Of a stretch of 35,255 nt of DNA, positions 1 to 6,713 are shown one piece after another (positions within the stretch are counted from its first letter, which is position 1; each line of letters starts with the position of its first letter). The notes beneath the pieces are model-generated. The model searched no databases. It was not told where the DNA came from and saw nothing but the letters and a program-made list of their open reading frames with translations. A program made the translations under genes and the position numbers. Location: the NCBI GenBank assembly GCA_005776475.1, contig SXPB01000252.1, positions 1 to 35,255 of the forward strand, in the 5' to 3' direction. This stretch comes from Planctomycetia bacterium. Its GTDB lineage: Bacteria > Planctomycetota > UBA1135 > UBA2386.

Positions 1-206
1 ATGCCGGCCTTGTCGGCCTTGCCAGCGGTCGCCGTGATGATGTCGACCAGCGACATGCTGGCGAACTCGGTGCCGTCGATCAGTTTGTTGCCGTTGGTTA
101 CGTACGCCTGGTGGTGCTTGCCGTGATGGATCTGCAGCGTCTGGGCGTTGATGTGCGGCGACAGCGCATCGTGTGAATAGGGAAGCGGAGGGAGTTCGAT
201 GGCCAT
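1..206 (-). CDS. Superoxide dismutase (Fe/Mn family), N-terminal part, cut by the window edge
   Basis: Dismutates superoxide to oxygen and hydrogen peroxide, normally in the cytoplasm. The frame opens at the ATG at 206 and stays open to base 1, giving 68 complete codons. The protein begins [20 protein letters not shown], the classic SOD N-terminus, and continues with [10 protein letters not shown] around residues 27-36. This contains the first metal-ligand His of the iron/manganese family. The remaining ligands (second His, and the DxWEHAY region) lie outside the window, so iron versus manganese cannot be decided. The start codon has no clear Shine-Dalgarno sequence. It is divergent from mazG with 118 bases between them, which must hold both promoters. 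Family assignment is secure; the gene is incomplete only because of the window border. Confidence 0.93.
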   Translation of the reverse strand, partial: MAIELPPLPYSHDALSPHINAQTLQIHHGKHHQAYVTNGNKLIDGTEFASMSLVDIITATAGKADKAG

Positions 207-324
207 GTGGGTAGTGGTGGCGCGGCCGAGGGGCAACGCGACGAGGCGGACGATACGGAACCGGGCCGCGCCCGCCCAAGGAATCCCACGGGCGACGGCG
301 GCGCGGGCAGCGTAGCCTGCCCGA

Positions 325-1152
325 ATGGCCGCTGTTCCCGCGCCCCCACCACCACAGTCCCCCCTGCCCGGCACCCAACAGCTCGTCGCCACGATCGCCT
401 GCCTGCGCGCGCCGGACGGTTGCCCCTGGGATCGCAAACAGACCACCGCAAGCATGGCGCCACACCTCGTCGAGGAAGCGTTCGAAGCCGCCGACGCCCT
501 GGCCAGGAACGCGGATGCCGCGAGCCAGGAGGAACTCGGCGACGTGCTGGTCAACGTCGCGATGATCGCGCAGATCGCGCACGAAGCCGGCCGCTTCGAC
601 TTCGACGGCATCGCCCGCGCCGCGGCCGCGAAGCTGGTGCGCCGCCATCCCCACGTGTTCGGCGACCGCAAGGCCGAGAGTGCCGACATCGCCTACGCCA
701 ACTGGGAACGCGAGAAGCAGAAGGAGAAGGCGGCGCTGTTGGGCGACGGCGCCAAGAGCGTGCTCGCCGGCGTTCCGGTCGCGTTGCCGGCACTGCTGCG
801 CGCGTCGCGCGTCGGCGACAAGGCCGCGCGCGCCGGCTTCGACTGGCCCGACCGCAGCGGCCCGCGCAGCAAGATCGACGAAGAGCTCGGCGAACTCGAC
901 GCCGCGATCGCGCAGGGCGACGCGGGCGCCATCGCCGACGAACTCGGCGACGTGCTGTTCAGCCTGTGCAACCTGGCGCGGCACCTGGGCGCGAACCCGG
1001 AAATGGCACTGCTCGCCACGGTCGCCAAGTTCCAACGCCGCTTCACCGCGGTCGAACGCGAGTTCGGCTTCCAGCTGCACGGCCGTTCGTTGGCCGAGAT
1101 GGATGCGGCGTGGAATCGCGCCAAGGCCGCCGAGACCGCGAGCGACGGCTGA
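325..1152 (+). CDS. mazG: Nucleoside triphosphate pyrophosphohydrolase MazG
   Basis: Hydrolyses (d)NTPs to NMP and pyrophosphate; a cytoplasmic house-cleaning enzyme. The 275-residue length fits the two-domain MazG form (E. coli about 263). The first all-alpha domain has CPWDRKQT at 33-40, the acidic metal motif VEEAFE near 49-54 and EELGDVL at 69-75. The second repeats the pattern with [10 protein letters not shown] followed by [10 protein letters not shown]. The tail ARHLGANPE ... KFQRRF is also typical. The ATG at 325 is the only plausible start before the CPWD motif; it lacks a visible Shine-Dalgarno and is preceded by a Pro-rich 15-residue extension. Divergent from the SOD gene. A strong intrinsic terminator lies about 225 bases downstream on the same strand. 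Confidence 0.95.
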   Translation: MAAVPAPPPPQSPLPGTQQLVATIACLRAPDGCPWDRKQTTASMAPHLVEEAFEAADALARNADAASQEELGDVLVNVAMIAQIAHEAGRFDFDGIARAAAAKLVRRHPHVFGDRKAESADIAYANWEREKQKEKAALLGDGAKSVLAGVPVALPALLRASRVGDKAARAGFDWPDRSGPRSKIDEELGELDAAIAQGDAGAIADELGDVLFSLCNLARHLGANPEMALLATVAKFQRRFTAVEREFGFQLHGRSLAEMDAAWNRAKAAETASDG

Positions 1153-1260
1153 CCGACGGCAGCGCGTCGGCGCGCCGACGCGCGGGCGCGCCGCGGCCGC
1201 AACCGGGACCCCGTCCGCCGCCAGCCCTGGGTTGCGCAGGCCCCACAACCCCGGTGGCAT

Positions 1261-1420
1261 GCGGGTTTGCGGGCGGCATCCCAAAAATCACCGCTCCGGC
1301 GCGGACCACGGCACGGCAAGTGCATCTTGGTGGTCGGTGGAAAGAAACGCCTGGGTGTGTGCCCAGTGGCAGGGATGGGCTCCGGTGTGGGGTGGTGCCT
1401 CGCCGGAGCCCGCTTTTTTT
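1261..1420 (+). ncRNA. Candidate structured small RNA or mazG 3' UTR element
   Basis: Seen in the sequence: CATCCC (1277-1282) can pair with GGGATG (1372-1377), enclosing CCGC/GCGG (1291-1304), a GACCAC/GTGGTC stem that itself encloses GCAC-GGCAA-GTGC, and CTGGG-TGTGTG-CCCAG just before position 1370. A rho-independent terminator follows directly. No rightward gene follows for about 1.5 kb, so a riboswitch acting on a downstream gene is unlikely. I do not recognise SRP RNA, RNase P, tmRNA, 6S or a known riboswitch consensus. It could be an independent RNA or only the structured tail of the mazG messenger. No convincing promoter was found, so confidence is low. Confidence 0.3.
1377..1420 (+). 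terminator. Intrinsic (rho-independent) terminator
   Basis: A perfect 9-pair stem, GGGCTCCGG (1377-1385) with CCGGAGCCC (1403-1411), and a 17-base loop are followed two bases later by seven T residues (1414-1420). This is the only hairpin plus long T run I found in this very GC-rich window. It would stop rightward transcripts coming from mazG or from an RNA starting inside the gap. Confidence 0.8.
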
Positions 1421-1480
1421 CCGCCTGCCGCGCCGGTCGCCCTTCGCGCCGCGCTCCCTCCGGACGCCCCGGTCGCCAGG

Positions 1481-2386
1481 TCACCGCAGACGACGCGTCT
1501 CGACCTCGGCCGCGATCACGCCGAACGCCGACCAACCGGAACTTGCTGCCAGGGTGCGCAAGTCGGCCAGCCCGCGCTGCCGGTTGCCGGCGACCACGTC
1601 GTAGTGCGCCAGCCCGAACGCCAACGCCGAGCCGGAACTGCCGGTGCGCACCGCGATGTCCTCGAGCCGCTTCTTGCCCGCGTAGAGCAGACAGAGGTTG
1701 AGGTAGGCGACGTTCTCGACCACGTCCATGCCGGCGTGGATCGGTGCCACCACCGCCGCTGCCCCGGCGGGGTTGCCGCGCCGCATGCGCACGCACCACA
1801 GCCAATGCGTCACGGCGACGCGCGACTCGTCGTCGTCGGTGATGGCGAGGCAATCGAGCCAGGCGCGCTCGGCGAGATCGAAGTCCCCGGTGCAGAAGCA
1901 CGCGAGCCCGAGATGGTAGTGCACATTGTAGTGCAGCGAACTGTGCGGCGGCCGGCCGGGCGTCGGCTGGCCATCCGGCTCGACCATGTCCGGCGTCGTG
2001 CGGCAGCGATCCGCGGCACGTTCCAGATCCCACACCGCCTTGCCGAACTCGCGCAGCGAGATCCAGCGATGGCCACGGTGGCGCAGCAGGAACGGATCGT
2101 CTGGCGCGAAGTCGATGGCATCGCTGAGCACGCGCACCGCGTCGCGAAAGCGACCGAGATAGCCGAGCCGCCGGGCATACCAGACGACCGCTTCGCGATC
2201 CTGCGGCGACGACCGCCAGTGCGCCTCGGCCTGCGCCAGCGCCGCCAACTGCTTCTCCTGCAGCACCGGGTCCGGCGTCGCCGACGACAGCGGCCGCCCG
2301 TCGAGCGACCAGCACTCCGCACCGTGCGGCAACGCTGCGCACGACGACAGCAACCACACCGCGCACACGATCAACAGACGGGCCAT
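1481..2386 (-). CDS. Lipoprotein with tetratricopeptide-like helical repeats
   Basis: A 301-residue protein of unknown specific role, probably anchored in a membrane. The N-terminus MARLLIVCAVWLLSSCAALP is a lipoprotein signal with lipobox LLSSC (Cys about residue 16). The body is rich in Ala/Leu/Arg helical hairpins. Examples are VWYARRLGYLGRFRDAVRVL with DAIDFAPDDPFLLRHRGHRW, and later YHLGLACFCTGDFDLAERAW, which read as TPR units. The start at 2386 is chosen over an upstream frame extension because the signal peptide starts there and GGTGGAG lies about 5 bases before the ATG. It lies 145 bases downstream of the acyl carrier protein gene on the same strand and may be co-transcribed. TPR lipoproteins usually scaffold envelope complexes; no partner can be named here. 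Confidence 0.75.
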   Translation of the reverse strand: MARLLIVCAVWLLSSCAALPHGAECWSLDGRPLSSATPDPVLQEKQLAALAQAEAHWRSSPQDREAVVWYARRLGYLGRFRDAVRVLSDAIDFAPDDPFLLRHRGHRWISLREFGKAVWDLERAADRCRTTPDMVEPDGQPTPGRPPHSSLHYNVHYHLGLACFCTGDFDLAERAWLDCLAITDDDESRVAVTHWLWCVRMRRGNPAGAAAVVAPIHAGMDVVENVAYLNLCLLYAGKKRLEDIAVRTGSSGSALAFGLAHYDVVAGNRQRGLADLRTLAASSGWSAFGVIAAEVETRRLR

Positions 2387-2531
2387 GCGATCTCCACCGG
2401 CCGCCAGCAAGCTTCCGGCCCAGCCGCGGGCGCCAACAGCAGCGCCCCGCGCAGACCGGAATTCTGCCAACGCGGACACCGCCGAACGGTAGCGGTTTCG
2501 CCGAGCCCGAGGAACGCCTTGCCGGCCCGCC

Positions 2532-2798
2532 TCAGCGTCGGCTCGCAACGAGGGCGCACAGGCCCCGCAGCGTGTTGCAGTTCTTCAGCGAGATGTCGGC
2601 ATCGGTGAGGCGGATCCCGAACCGGCGTTCGAGGAACTCGACCACTTCGACGACGCCGGCCGAATCGACGATGCCGGACGTGACGAGCGGCGTATCCGCT
2701 TCGAGTCCGTCCTCCTTGCCGTCGCGGAACCAACCCGCCACGAAGGTGCGGATCTCCGCCAGCACGGCGTCAGGGTCGGGGAACGTAGCGGCGGCCAT
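2532..2798 (-). CDS. Acyl carrier protein (orphan)
   Basis: An 88-residue carrier protein that would hold acyl groups on a phosphopantetheine arm. It has the typical acidic four-helix pattern with GIVDSAGVVEVVEFLERRFG at about 42-61. The Ser of the DS pair (about residue 46) is the expected attachment site, although the usual DSL/DSV reads DSA here. The following segment IRLTDADI and the closing TLRGLCALVASRR match the third and fourth helices. No ketosynthase, malonyl transferase or other fatty-acid synthesis gene is next to it, so it is more likely a specialised carrier for lipid modification or a small natural product than the housekeeping AcpP. The ATG at 2798 is the natural start. Divergent from the EEP-family gene. 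Confidence 0.85.
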   Translation of the reverse strand: MAAATFPDPDAVLAEIRTFVAGWFRDGKEDGLEADTPLVTSGIVDSAGVVEVVEFLERRFGIRLTDADISLKNCNTLRGLCALVASRR

Positions 2799-2900
2799 CG
2801 CGGCGGGATCATGCCCCCACCCGGGCGACAGGCAAGCAGTCCGACGCGCTCTCCGCGAATCCCTCGCGCGGCACGCACCCTCCCGGCAATCTGTGGCACC

Positions 2901-3842
2901 GTGCGCATCCGCTGGTCCAACCTCGTCCTGCTCGCCGCCTTCCCCGCCTTCCCGGTGGCGCTGGCGCCGCTCTGCGCCGCATGGCATTGGACGATCGACC
3001 TGCTGGCGTGCTTTCCCGTGCAGGCGTGCGGCTGGCTGCTCGGTTGCGCGCTGCTGCTGGCGATCGACCGGCGGTTTCGCGTGGCGACGCTGGTGCTCGC
3101 CTTCGCCGCCATCGCCGCCGCCGTCGTCGCCCCGGGCCTGCTGCGCAAGGCGCCGACCGGCGATCCGGACGGCAAGGAAGTGCGCGTGCTGTCGCTCAAC
3201 CTGCTGCGTGGCAACGAGCACAACCTCGCCGATGCGCTCGCCGCGGTGCGCACCGCCGATCCCGACGTCGTGTTCTGCAGCGAAGTGACGCCAGCGTGGT
3301 TGCGGGGACTCGACAGCAGCCTGTCGCAGTTTCCCCACCGCATCGCGCGCGCCGACGCCGGCTGGTTCGGCGTCGCGCTCTACTCGAAGTTCCCGCTGCA
3401 CGAAGCGGCCGTCGTGCCGCTCGCTTTCGACTGGGCCCCGGCGGTGCGCGCCGTCGTGCGCACGCCGCACGGCGAGTTCGGCTTGCTCGGCGTGCACACG
3501 CCGCGCCCCGGCAACCGCGAACGCAATGCGGAGCGCGACCGCGCGCTGGCCGCCATTCCCGCAGCATTGCGCGGGCTGCCGCCGCACCAGCTGGTGCTCG
3601 GCGACTGCAACGCAACGCCGTGGTCGCCGGCGTTTCGCGAGCTGCTGCGCGCGACGGGCCTTGGCGACGCGGGCGACGGCGCGTGGGCGCCGACCTGGCC
3701 GTCGCAGTTCCCGTTGCCCCTGCGCATCCGCATCGACCATGCGCTGGTCACCGCCTCACTCGGCGTGGCCGCGTTCACGGTCGGCGACTCGTTCGGCAGC
3801 GACCACCTGCCGATCGCGGTGACGTTGCGGCTGCCGCGCTGA
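2901..3842 (+). CDS. Membrane-anchored endonuclease/exonuclease/phosphatase (EEP) family protein
   Basis: A 313-residue phosphodiesterase of the DNase I / EEP fold. About three N-terminal transmembrane helices (residues 7-75) precede the catalytic domain, which should face the periplasm. The EEP motifs are present in order: LSLNLLRGN, DVVFCSEV with the metal-binding Glu, GVHTPRP, VLGDCNATPWSP with the Asp/Asn pair, RIDHALV, and the closing SDHLPIAVTL. All expected catalytic residues are visible. The GTG at 2901 is chosen because the hydrophobic helix starts about six residues later; an upstream ATG at 2811 would add a basic, Pro/Arg-rich stretch running back to the ACP promoter side. The substrate cannot be read: relatives act on nucleic acids, phosphoinositides or sphingomyelin. 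Ends 36 bases from the 3' end of the convergent selenocysteine tRNA. Confidence 0.85.
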   Translation: MRIRWSNLVLLAAFPAFPVALAPLCAAWHWTIDLLACFPVQACGWLLGCALLLAIDRRFRVATLVLAFAAIAAAVVAPGLLRKAPTGDPDGKEVRVLSLNLLRGNEHNLADALAAVRTADPDVVFCSEVTPAWLRGLDSSLSQFPHRIARADAGWFGVALYSKFPLHEAAVVPLAFDWAPAVRAVVRTPHGEFGLLGVHTPRPGNRERNAERDRALAAIPAALRGLPPHQLVLGDCNATPWSPAFRELLRATGLGDAGDGAWAPTWPSQFPLPLRIRIDHALVTASLGVAAFTVGDSFGSDHLPIAVTLRLPR

Positions 3843-3878
3843 GCTCTGCTGGCGTGCGGCGCCACGTCGCACGCGAAG

Positions 3879-3977
3879 TGGCGGGAGTGCATGGGAATCG
3901 AACCCACCGGGCCCCTCTCGAGGAGGAACCCCACAGGTTTTGAAGACCAGGCCGAACACCAGCTCGGATGCACTCCC
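3879..3977 (-). tRNA. selC: tRNA-Sec (selenocysteine), anticodon TCA
   Basis: Reads UGA as selenocysteine. The fold is diagnostic: an 8-pair acceptor stem GGGAGTGC/GCACTCCC (3977-3970 with 3890-3883); a 6-pair D stem CCGAGC/GTTCGG with a 4-base loop TGGT; an anticodon loop CTTCAAA with TCA at 3943-3941; a long variable arm with a 9-pair stem (3931-3923 with 3917-3909, two GU pairs); and a 5-pair T stem with loop TTCGATT. The 8+5 acceptor/T helix and 6/4 D arm are bacterial tRNA-Sec hallmarks. CCA is encoded (3881-3879) after discriminator G. One U-U mismatch sits at position 28:42 of the anticodon stem. No selA, selB or selD gene lies in the window, so the rest of the pathway must be elsewhere. 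Confidence 0.96.
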
Positions 3978-3989
3978 GTGGGGCGCGGG

Positions 3990-4018
3990 AGTTTGGGCGT
4001 GCCGACGGCGCGATGCAA
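3990..4018 (-). promoter_or_regulatory. Weak candidate promoter for the selenocysteine tRNA
   Basis: On the minus strand TTGCAT (4018-4013) and CAAACT (3995-3990) are separated by 17 bases, and the mature tRNA starts 12 bases further on. The match to the -35 and -10 consensus is partial (three of six in the -10), but the spacing is right. The tRNA could instead be read from the upstream protease / membrane protein / TPR genes, which point the same way. Confidence 0.25.
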
Positions 4019-4072
4019 GGGTCGGCGCCATCCGCGTCGTCGTTCCCTGCCCGCGCACCCACCTGCTTCGAT

Positions 4073-4519
4073 TCACTTGCCGGCATCCGCATTCGCCTTG
4101 ACGCGCGCCAGCACTTCGGCGAAGCCCGGCAGCGCGCGCAACGGGGCGAGCCGGGCGCCGTCGCGCAGGCGTTCGAAATCGTCGTAGCCGTGTTCGGCCG
4201 CCGCTTCGAGGCGCTGCATCCCTTCGCGTTCGAGTTCGAGCTGCCGACGCTGACGATCCGCCGCGGCCAGACGTTCGTCACCGGCCACCAGCGTGATCGC
4301 GTGCGCCAACAACTCGGCGGCGATGCGGTGGGTCTTGCCATCGGTCGGACGGAGCCCGGCCAGCCGATGGGCCGCCGCCGCCTCGCCCGCGTGGTCGCCG
4401 AGATCGCCATGCGTCTGCCCGGAGAACCAGACCGCGTTGTAGTGGTAGAGCTGCCAGATCTCCTTGCCGGGAACGGCAGCCGTGCAGGCGGCGGCGAGTT
4501 GCTCTGCTTCCTGGAACAT
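4073..4519 (-). CDS. TPR-like protein resembling the C-terminal tail of Ser/Thr kinases; start uncertain
   Basis: A 148-residue helical protein if started at the ATG at 4519, which has AAGG eight bases upstream. It reads as the end of a tetratricopeptide domain: KEIWQLYHYNAVWFSGQTHG, then LERAAEHGYDD-like text (here QRLEAAAEHGYDDFERLRDG) and ARLAPLRALPGFAEVLARVK. This closing pattern is familiar from planctomycete kinase/TPR proteins, where it follows a long kinase or repeat region. TPR-like sequence (EHKDAGDPGKAL) continues upstream of the ATG in the same frame, back to about 4570, where the preceding membrane-protein gene ends. The only further start is a TTG at 4654 inside that gene. The protein may therefore be an eroded remnant of a larger one. 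It lies between the small membrane protein and tRNA-Sec in a leftward series. Confidence 0.6.
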   Translation of the reverse strand: MFQEAEQLAAACTAAVPGKEIWQLYHYNAVWFSGQTHGDLGDHAGEAAAAHRLAGLRPTDGKTHRIAAELLAHAITLVAGDERLAAADRQRRQLELEREGMQRLEAAAEHGYDDFERLRDGARLAPLRALPGFAEVLARVKANADAGK

Positions 4520-4565
4520 GCCCAGGGCCTTGCCAGGGTCACCGGCGTCCTTGTGCTCCGCCGGC

Positions 4566-5009
4566 TCAGCCCGCGACCGCTGTTCCCGCCGGGTCGGCAG
4601 TGCGCGCCAGATGGCGACCGCTGTTGCCCGCCAACCACAGGCCCGCCCCGGCAAGCGCCACGGCCGCCGCCAGCATCGACATCAGGAACTCGACGAGGCC
4701 ACCCAGCAGAGTCTCCGTGCCACGGCGGTCGAGCGACAGCGCGAACAGGGCCGCCGCCGCGAAAAGGCCGACGAACACCGCGATGGGCCCGGCCACGCGC
4801 GCCACGCCATGCAGGCCTGCGCACGCCCTCGTGTTGGCGCCGACGAGCAGGCCGCCGACGAGGCCCACCAGCACACCCGCCCACCACCAGTTCTCGTCGA
4901 TGCCCGGCACCATCCACACCACCGTGAAAGCGACGATCGCACCGGTCGGCGCGAGCGCCAGCACCCAGCCGAGGGAGTAGAGAGTCGGCCACGGCGCGCG
5001 GGAGTCCAT
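4566..5009 (-). CDS. Small integral membrane protein of unknown function
   Basis: A 147-residue protein with about four transmembrane helices: LGWVLALAPTGAIVAFTVVW, AGVLVGLVGGLLVGA, a helix from VAGPIAVFVG into FAAAALFAL, and a helix around FLMSMLAAAVALAGAGLW. Small loops include IDENWWW and RACAGLHGVAR. The tail is short and polar. I recognise no family motif and no catalytic residues. The start is the ATG at 5009 (MDSRAPWPT), 62 bases after the stop of the M50 protease gene on the same strand, suggesting co-transcription. It could be an accessory or substrate of the neighbouring membrane protease, but that is only inferred from position. Confidence 0.65.
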   Translation of the reverse strand: MDSRAPWPTLYSLGWVLALAPTGAIVAFTVVWMVPGIDENWWWAGVLVGLVGGLLVGANTRACAGLHGVARVAGPIAVFVGLFAAAALFALSLDRRGTETLLGGLVEFLMSMLAAAVALAGAGLWLAGNSGRHLARTADPAGTAVAG

Positions 5010-5071
5010 GCGCCCATCGTCGCCACGCGCCGGCTCCCTGGGAAGGCGCACCCGGAATCTGCGCGACCCGG

Positions 5072-6040
5072 CTACGTCACCAACCCCAGCCAGACCACTT
5101 CGAAGCAGGCGCCCGCCAACGCCCCGGCCCACAGCAACAACAGCAGGATCGACGCCAGCGGCGACGCTGCCTTGCGCGCCGTACCGTCGAACACGGCGCG
5201 GATCGCGCCGGCGATGCGTCGCAGCCGCAGCGTCTCCTGCACCTGGTGCGGCACCAGCGCCGCCGCCGTGTCGTACAGCGCCTGCAGTTGCGCCGCCGTC
5301 AGTCGTGCGGGATCTGCCGGCAGCGGCGTCGTGCGCCGCAGCCTGGCGACGGCGAACGCGATGCGCGCACCTTCGCGCAGACCCAACGCCATCAACCCGG
5401 CCACCACGAACAGCACGGGCGTGTCCAGCGACGCGAGGTAGCCGACGGCAGCGATCGCCACCACGCGGAACACGACATCGAGCCACGGCAGTCGCCCGAA
5501 CAGCAACACCTGGAACACGCGGCCGCCGTCGAACGGCAGGATCGGCAGCAAGTTGAACCCGTTCAGCACGACCAGCAGGAAGGTGACGTCCGTCACCACG
5601 GAGTTGCGGCCAAGCCCACGCCAATGCACGTCCGCAAACGCCAACAGCCCGGCCGCGAGCACGAGGCCAGGCACAGGGCCGGCGAACGACACCAACGCGT
5701 GCTCGGTGGCACCTGCACCCGGTTTGCGACCGATGGCCGCGGCCCCGAAGAATGGCACGAAGAACATGCGCAGGTCGGCAAACCCGGCCAGGCGCATCGC
5801 CGCGAGGTGGCCGAGTTCGTGCACGATCACCACCAGGACGAGGATCACCAGGTGCTGCCACGACCCGCTGCCACGCATCGACATCGCGAACAACACCAGC
5901 GACACGACCAGGATCAGCGCGCCACCGCCGGCTTTCGGTGGGTTCGCCAACACCAGCTGGGCGAATCCTGCCCCCGACAGCATCGGGCCTTCCGGTGGGG
6001 CGGCGGGTTCAGGCCCGGCCTGCGGTGCGTTGCGGTGCAT
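5072..6040 (-). CDS. Site-2-type zinc metalloprotease (M50 family)
   Basis: A 322-residue intramembrane protease expected to cut transmembrane segments or signal peptides within the bilayer. The zinc site HELGH is at 74-78 inside a hydrophobic helix, and the second family motif NLLPILPFDGG is at 163-173 with Asp171 as the third ligand. The intervening segment SFAGPVPGLVLAAG matches the typical helix between them. There is no PDZ domain, so it belongs to the shorter M50B/SpoIVFB-like class rather than RseP. The C-terminal part holds a soluble helical stretch (TAAQLQALYDTAAALV) and a final helix. It begins with a Pro/Ala-rich tail of about 20 residues; an internal ATG at residue 20 is an alternative start. 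Divergent from efp with 87 bases between. Confidence 0.88.
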   Translation of the reverse strand: MHRNAPQAGPEPAAPPEGPMLSGAGFAQLVLANPPKAGGGALILVVSLVLFAMSMRGSGSWQHLVILVLVVIVHELGHLAAMRLAGFADLRMFFVPFFGAAAIGRKPGAGATEHALVSFAGPVPGLVLAAGLLAFADVHWRGLGRNSVVTDVTFLLVVLNGFNLLPILPFDGGRVFQVLLFGRLPWLDVVFRVVAIAAVGYLASLDTPVLFVVAGLMALGLREGARIAFAVARLRRTTPLPADPARLTAAQLQALYDTAAALVPHQVQETLRLRRIAGAIRAVFDGTARKAASPLASILLLLLWAGALAGACFEVVWLGLVT

Positions 6041-6127
6041 CGGCCGAGGACATTACCGCCCCACCGCGAGAACCAGCCCGGCTCCCCGTGGCAAGGTCGC
6101 CGACCGCTCGCTACCTTCTTCGCCCTT

Positions 6128-6676
6128 ATGCAACTTGCCGCCAACGAACTCCGCCCCGGCACACTGGTCCGCTATGAGGGTCGCATGTGCACTGTCGTGT
6201 GGTGGAACATCCTCCGCAACGACCGCCGCGCCTTCTGCCAGCTTCGGATCAAGGACCTGCAGACCGGTCGCCAGACCGAGCTGAAGGAGCACACCGACAG
6301 CAAGTGGGAAGTGCTCGACAAGGAAGAGAAGGACCTGACGCACAGCTACCGCGACGGCATCGATGAAGTGTTCTTCACCGAGACCGGCGACGAAGTGCGC
6401 TGCCCGGTTGCCGCCGCCGAAGACGCGTTGCAGTGGCCCGCCGAGGCCTACAAGGGCTTCTTCGTCGATGGCCAGCTCGTCGCGGTGTTCCCGCCCAAGC
6501 ACTCGGTCCTGACGATCACCGAAACCTCGCCGCCGATTCGCGGTGCGGGCTCGGGCCAGAAGGAAGCGGTGCTCGAGAACGGCATGAAGGTGAAGGTCAA
6601 CATGCTGTGCGACGTCGGCGACAAGGTTCGCATCGACACCGAGACGTCGGAGTTCAAGGAACGCATCGCGAAGTGA
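6128..6676 (+). CDS. efp: Elongation factor P, divergent loop tip
   Basis: Binds the ribosome next to the P site and relieves stalling at polyproline. The 182-residue length and order of the three beta-barrel domains fit EF-P: N-terminal NELRPGTLVRYEGRMCTVV, middle EVFFTETGDEVRCP with YKGFFVDGQLVAVFPP, and C-terminal KVNMLCDVGDKVRIDTETSE. The oddity is the domain I loop. Aligned with E. coli (KPGKGQAF at 31-38), this protein has LRNDRRAF at 29-36. The tip residue, normally a modified Lys or Arg, is Asp32, flanked by Arg30, Arg33 and Arg34. There is no gap in the alignment. The ATG at 6128 has no clear Shine-Dalgarno, and no epmA/epmB/earP-type modification gene is nearby. It could be a paralogue alongside a standard EF-P; the window cannot tell. 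Confidence 0.93.
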   Translation: MQLAANELRPGTLVRYEGRMCTVVWWNILRNDRRAFCQLRIKDLQTGRQTELKEHTDSKWEVLDKEEKDLTHSYRDGIDEVFFTETGDEVRCPVAAAEDALQWPAEAYKGFFVDGQLVAVFPPKHSVLTITETSPPIRGAGSGQKEAVLENGMKVKVNMLCDVGDKVRIDTETSEFKERIAK

Positions 6677-6713
6677 TGCGGTAGCGCCGCGTCGCGTGTG
6701 GCATCCTTCCGCC

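Larger units (their letters stand above)
1153..1480. other. Gene-free convergent intergenic stretch (328 bases)
   Basis: This lies between the mazG stop and the stop of the leftward TPR-like lipoprotein gene. I see no credible protein gene on either strand. It contains several nested inverted repeats at 1276-1377, a strong intrinsic terminator at 1377-1420 (+), and a much weaker minus-strand hairpin (four-pair GC stem at 1291-1304) followed by five T residues (A run at 1283-1287), which could end the leftward transcript. The first part, about 1153-1260, is plain GC-rich sequence apart from a GGGTTG/CAACCC pairing at 1229-1251. Confidence 0.6.

Noticed and set aside
98-463. Short minus-strand frame between SOD and mazG
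   Set aside because: It overlaps both real genes in the wrong frame and is rich in Arg, Pro and Ser; there is no start context.
1261-1420. Cobalamin, c-di-GMP or other known riboswitch
   Set aside because: The conserved core boxes of these classes are absent and there is no downstream rightward gene within 1.4 kb to regulate.
3756-4076. Minus-strand peptides encoded through the selenocysteine tRNA
   Set aside because: The sequence folds as a tRNA; the peptides are by-products of translating an RNA gene.
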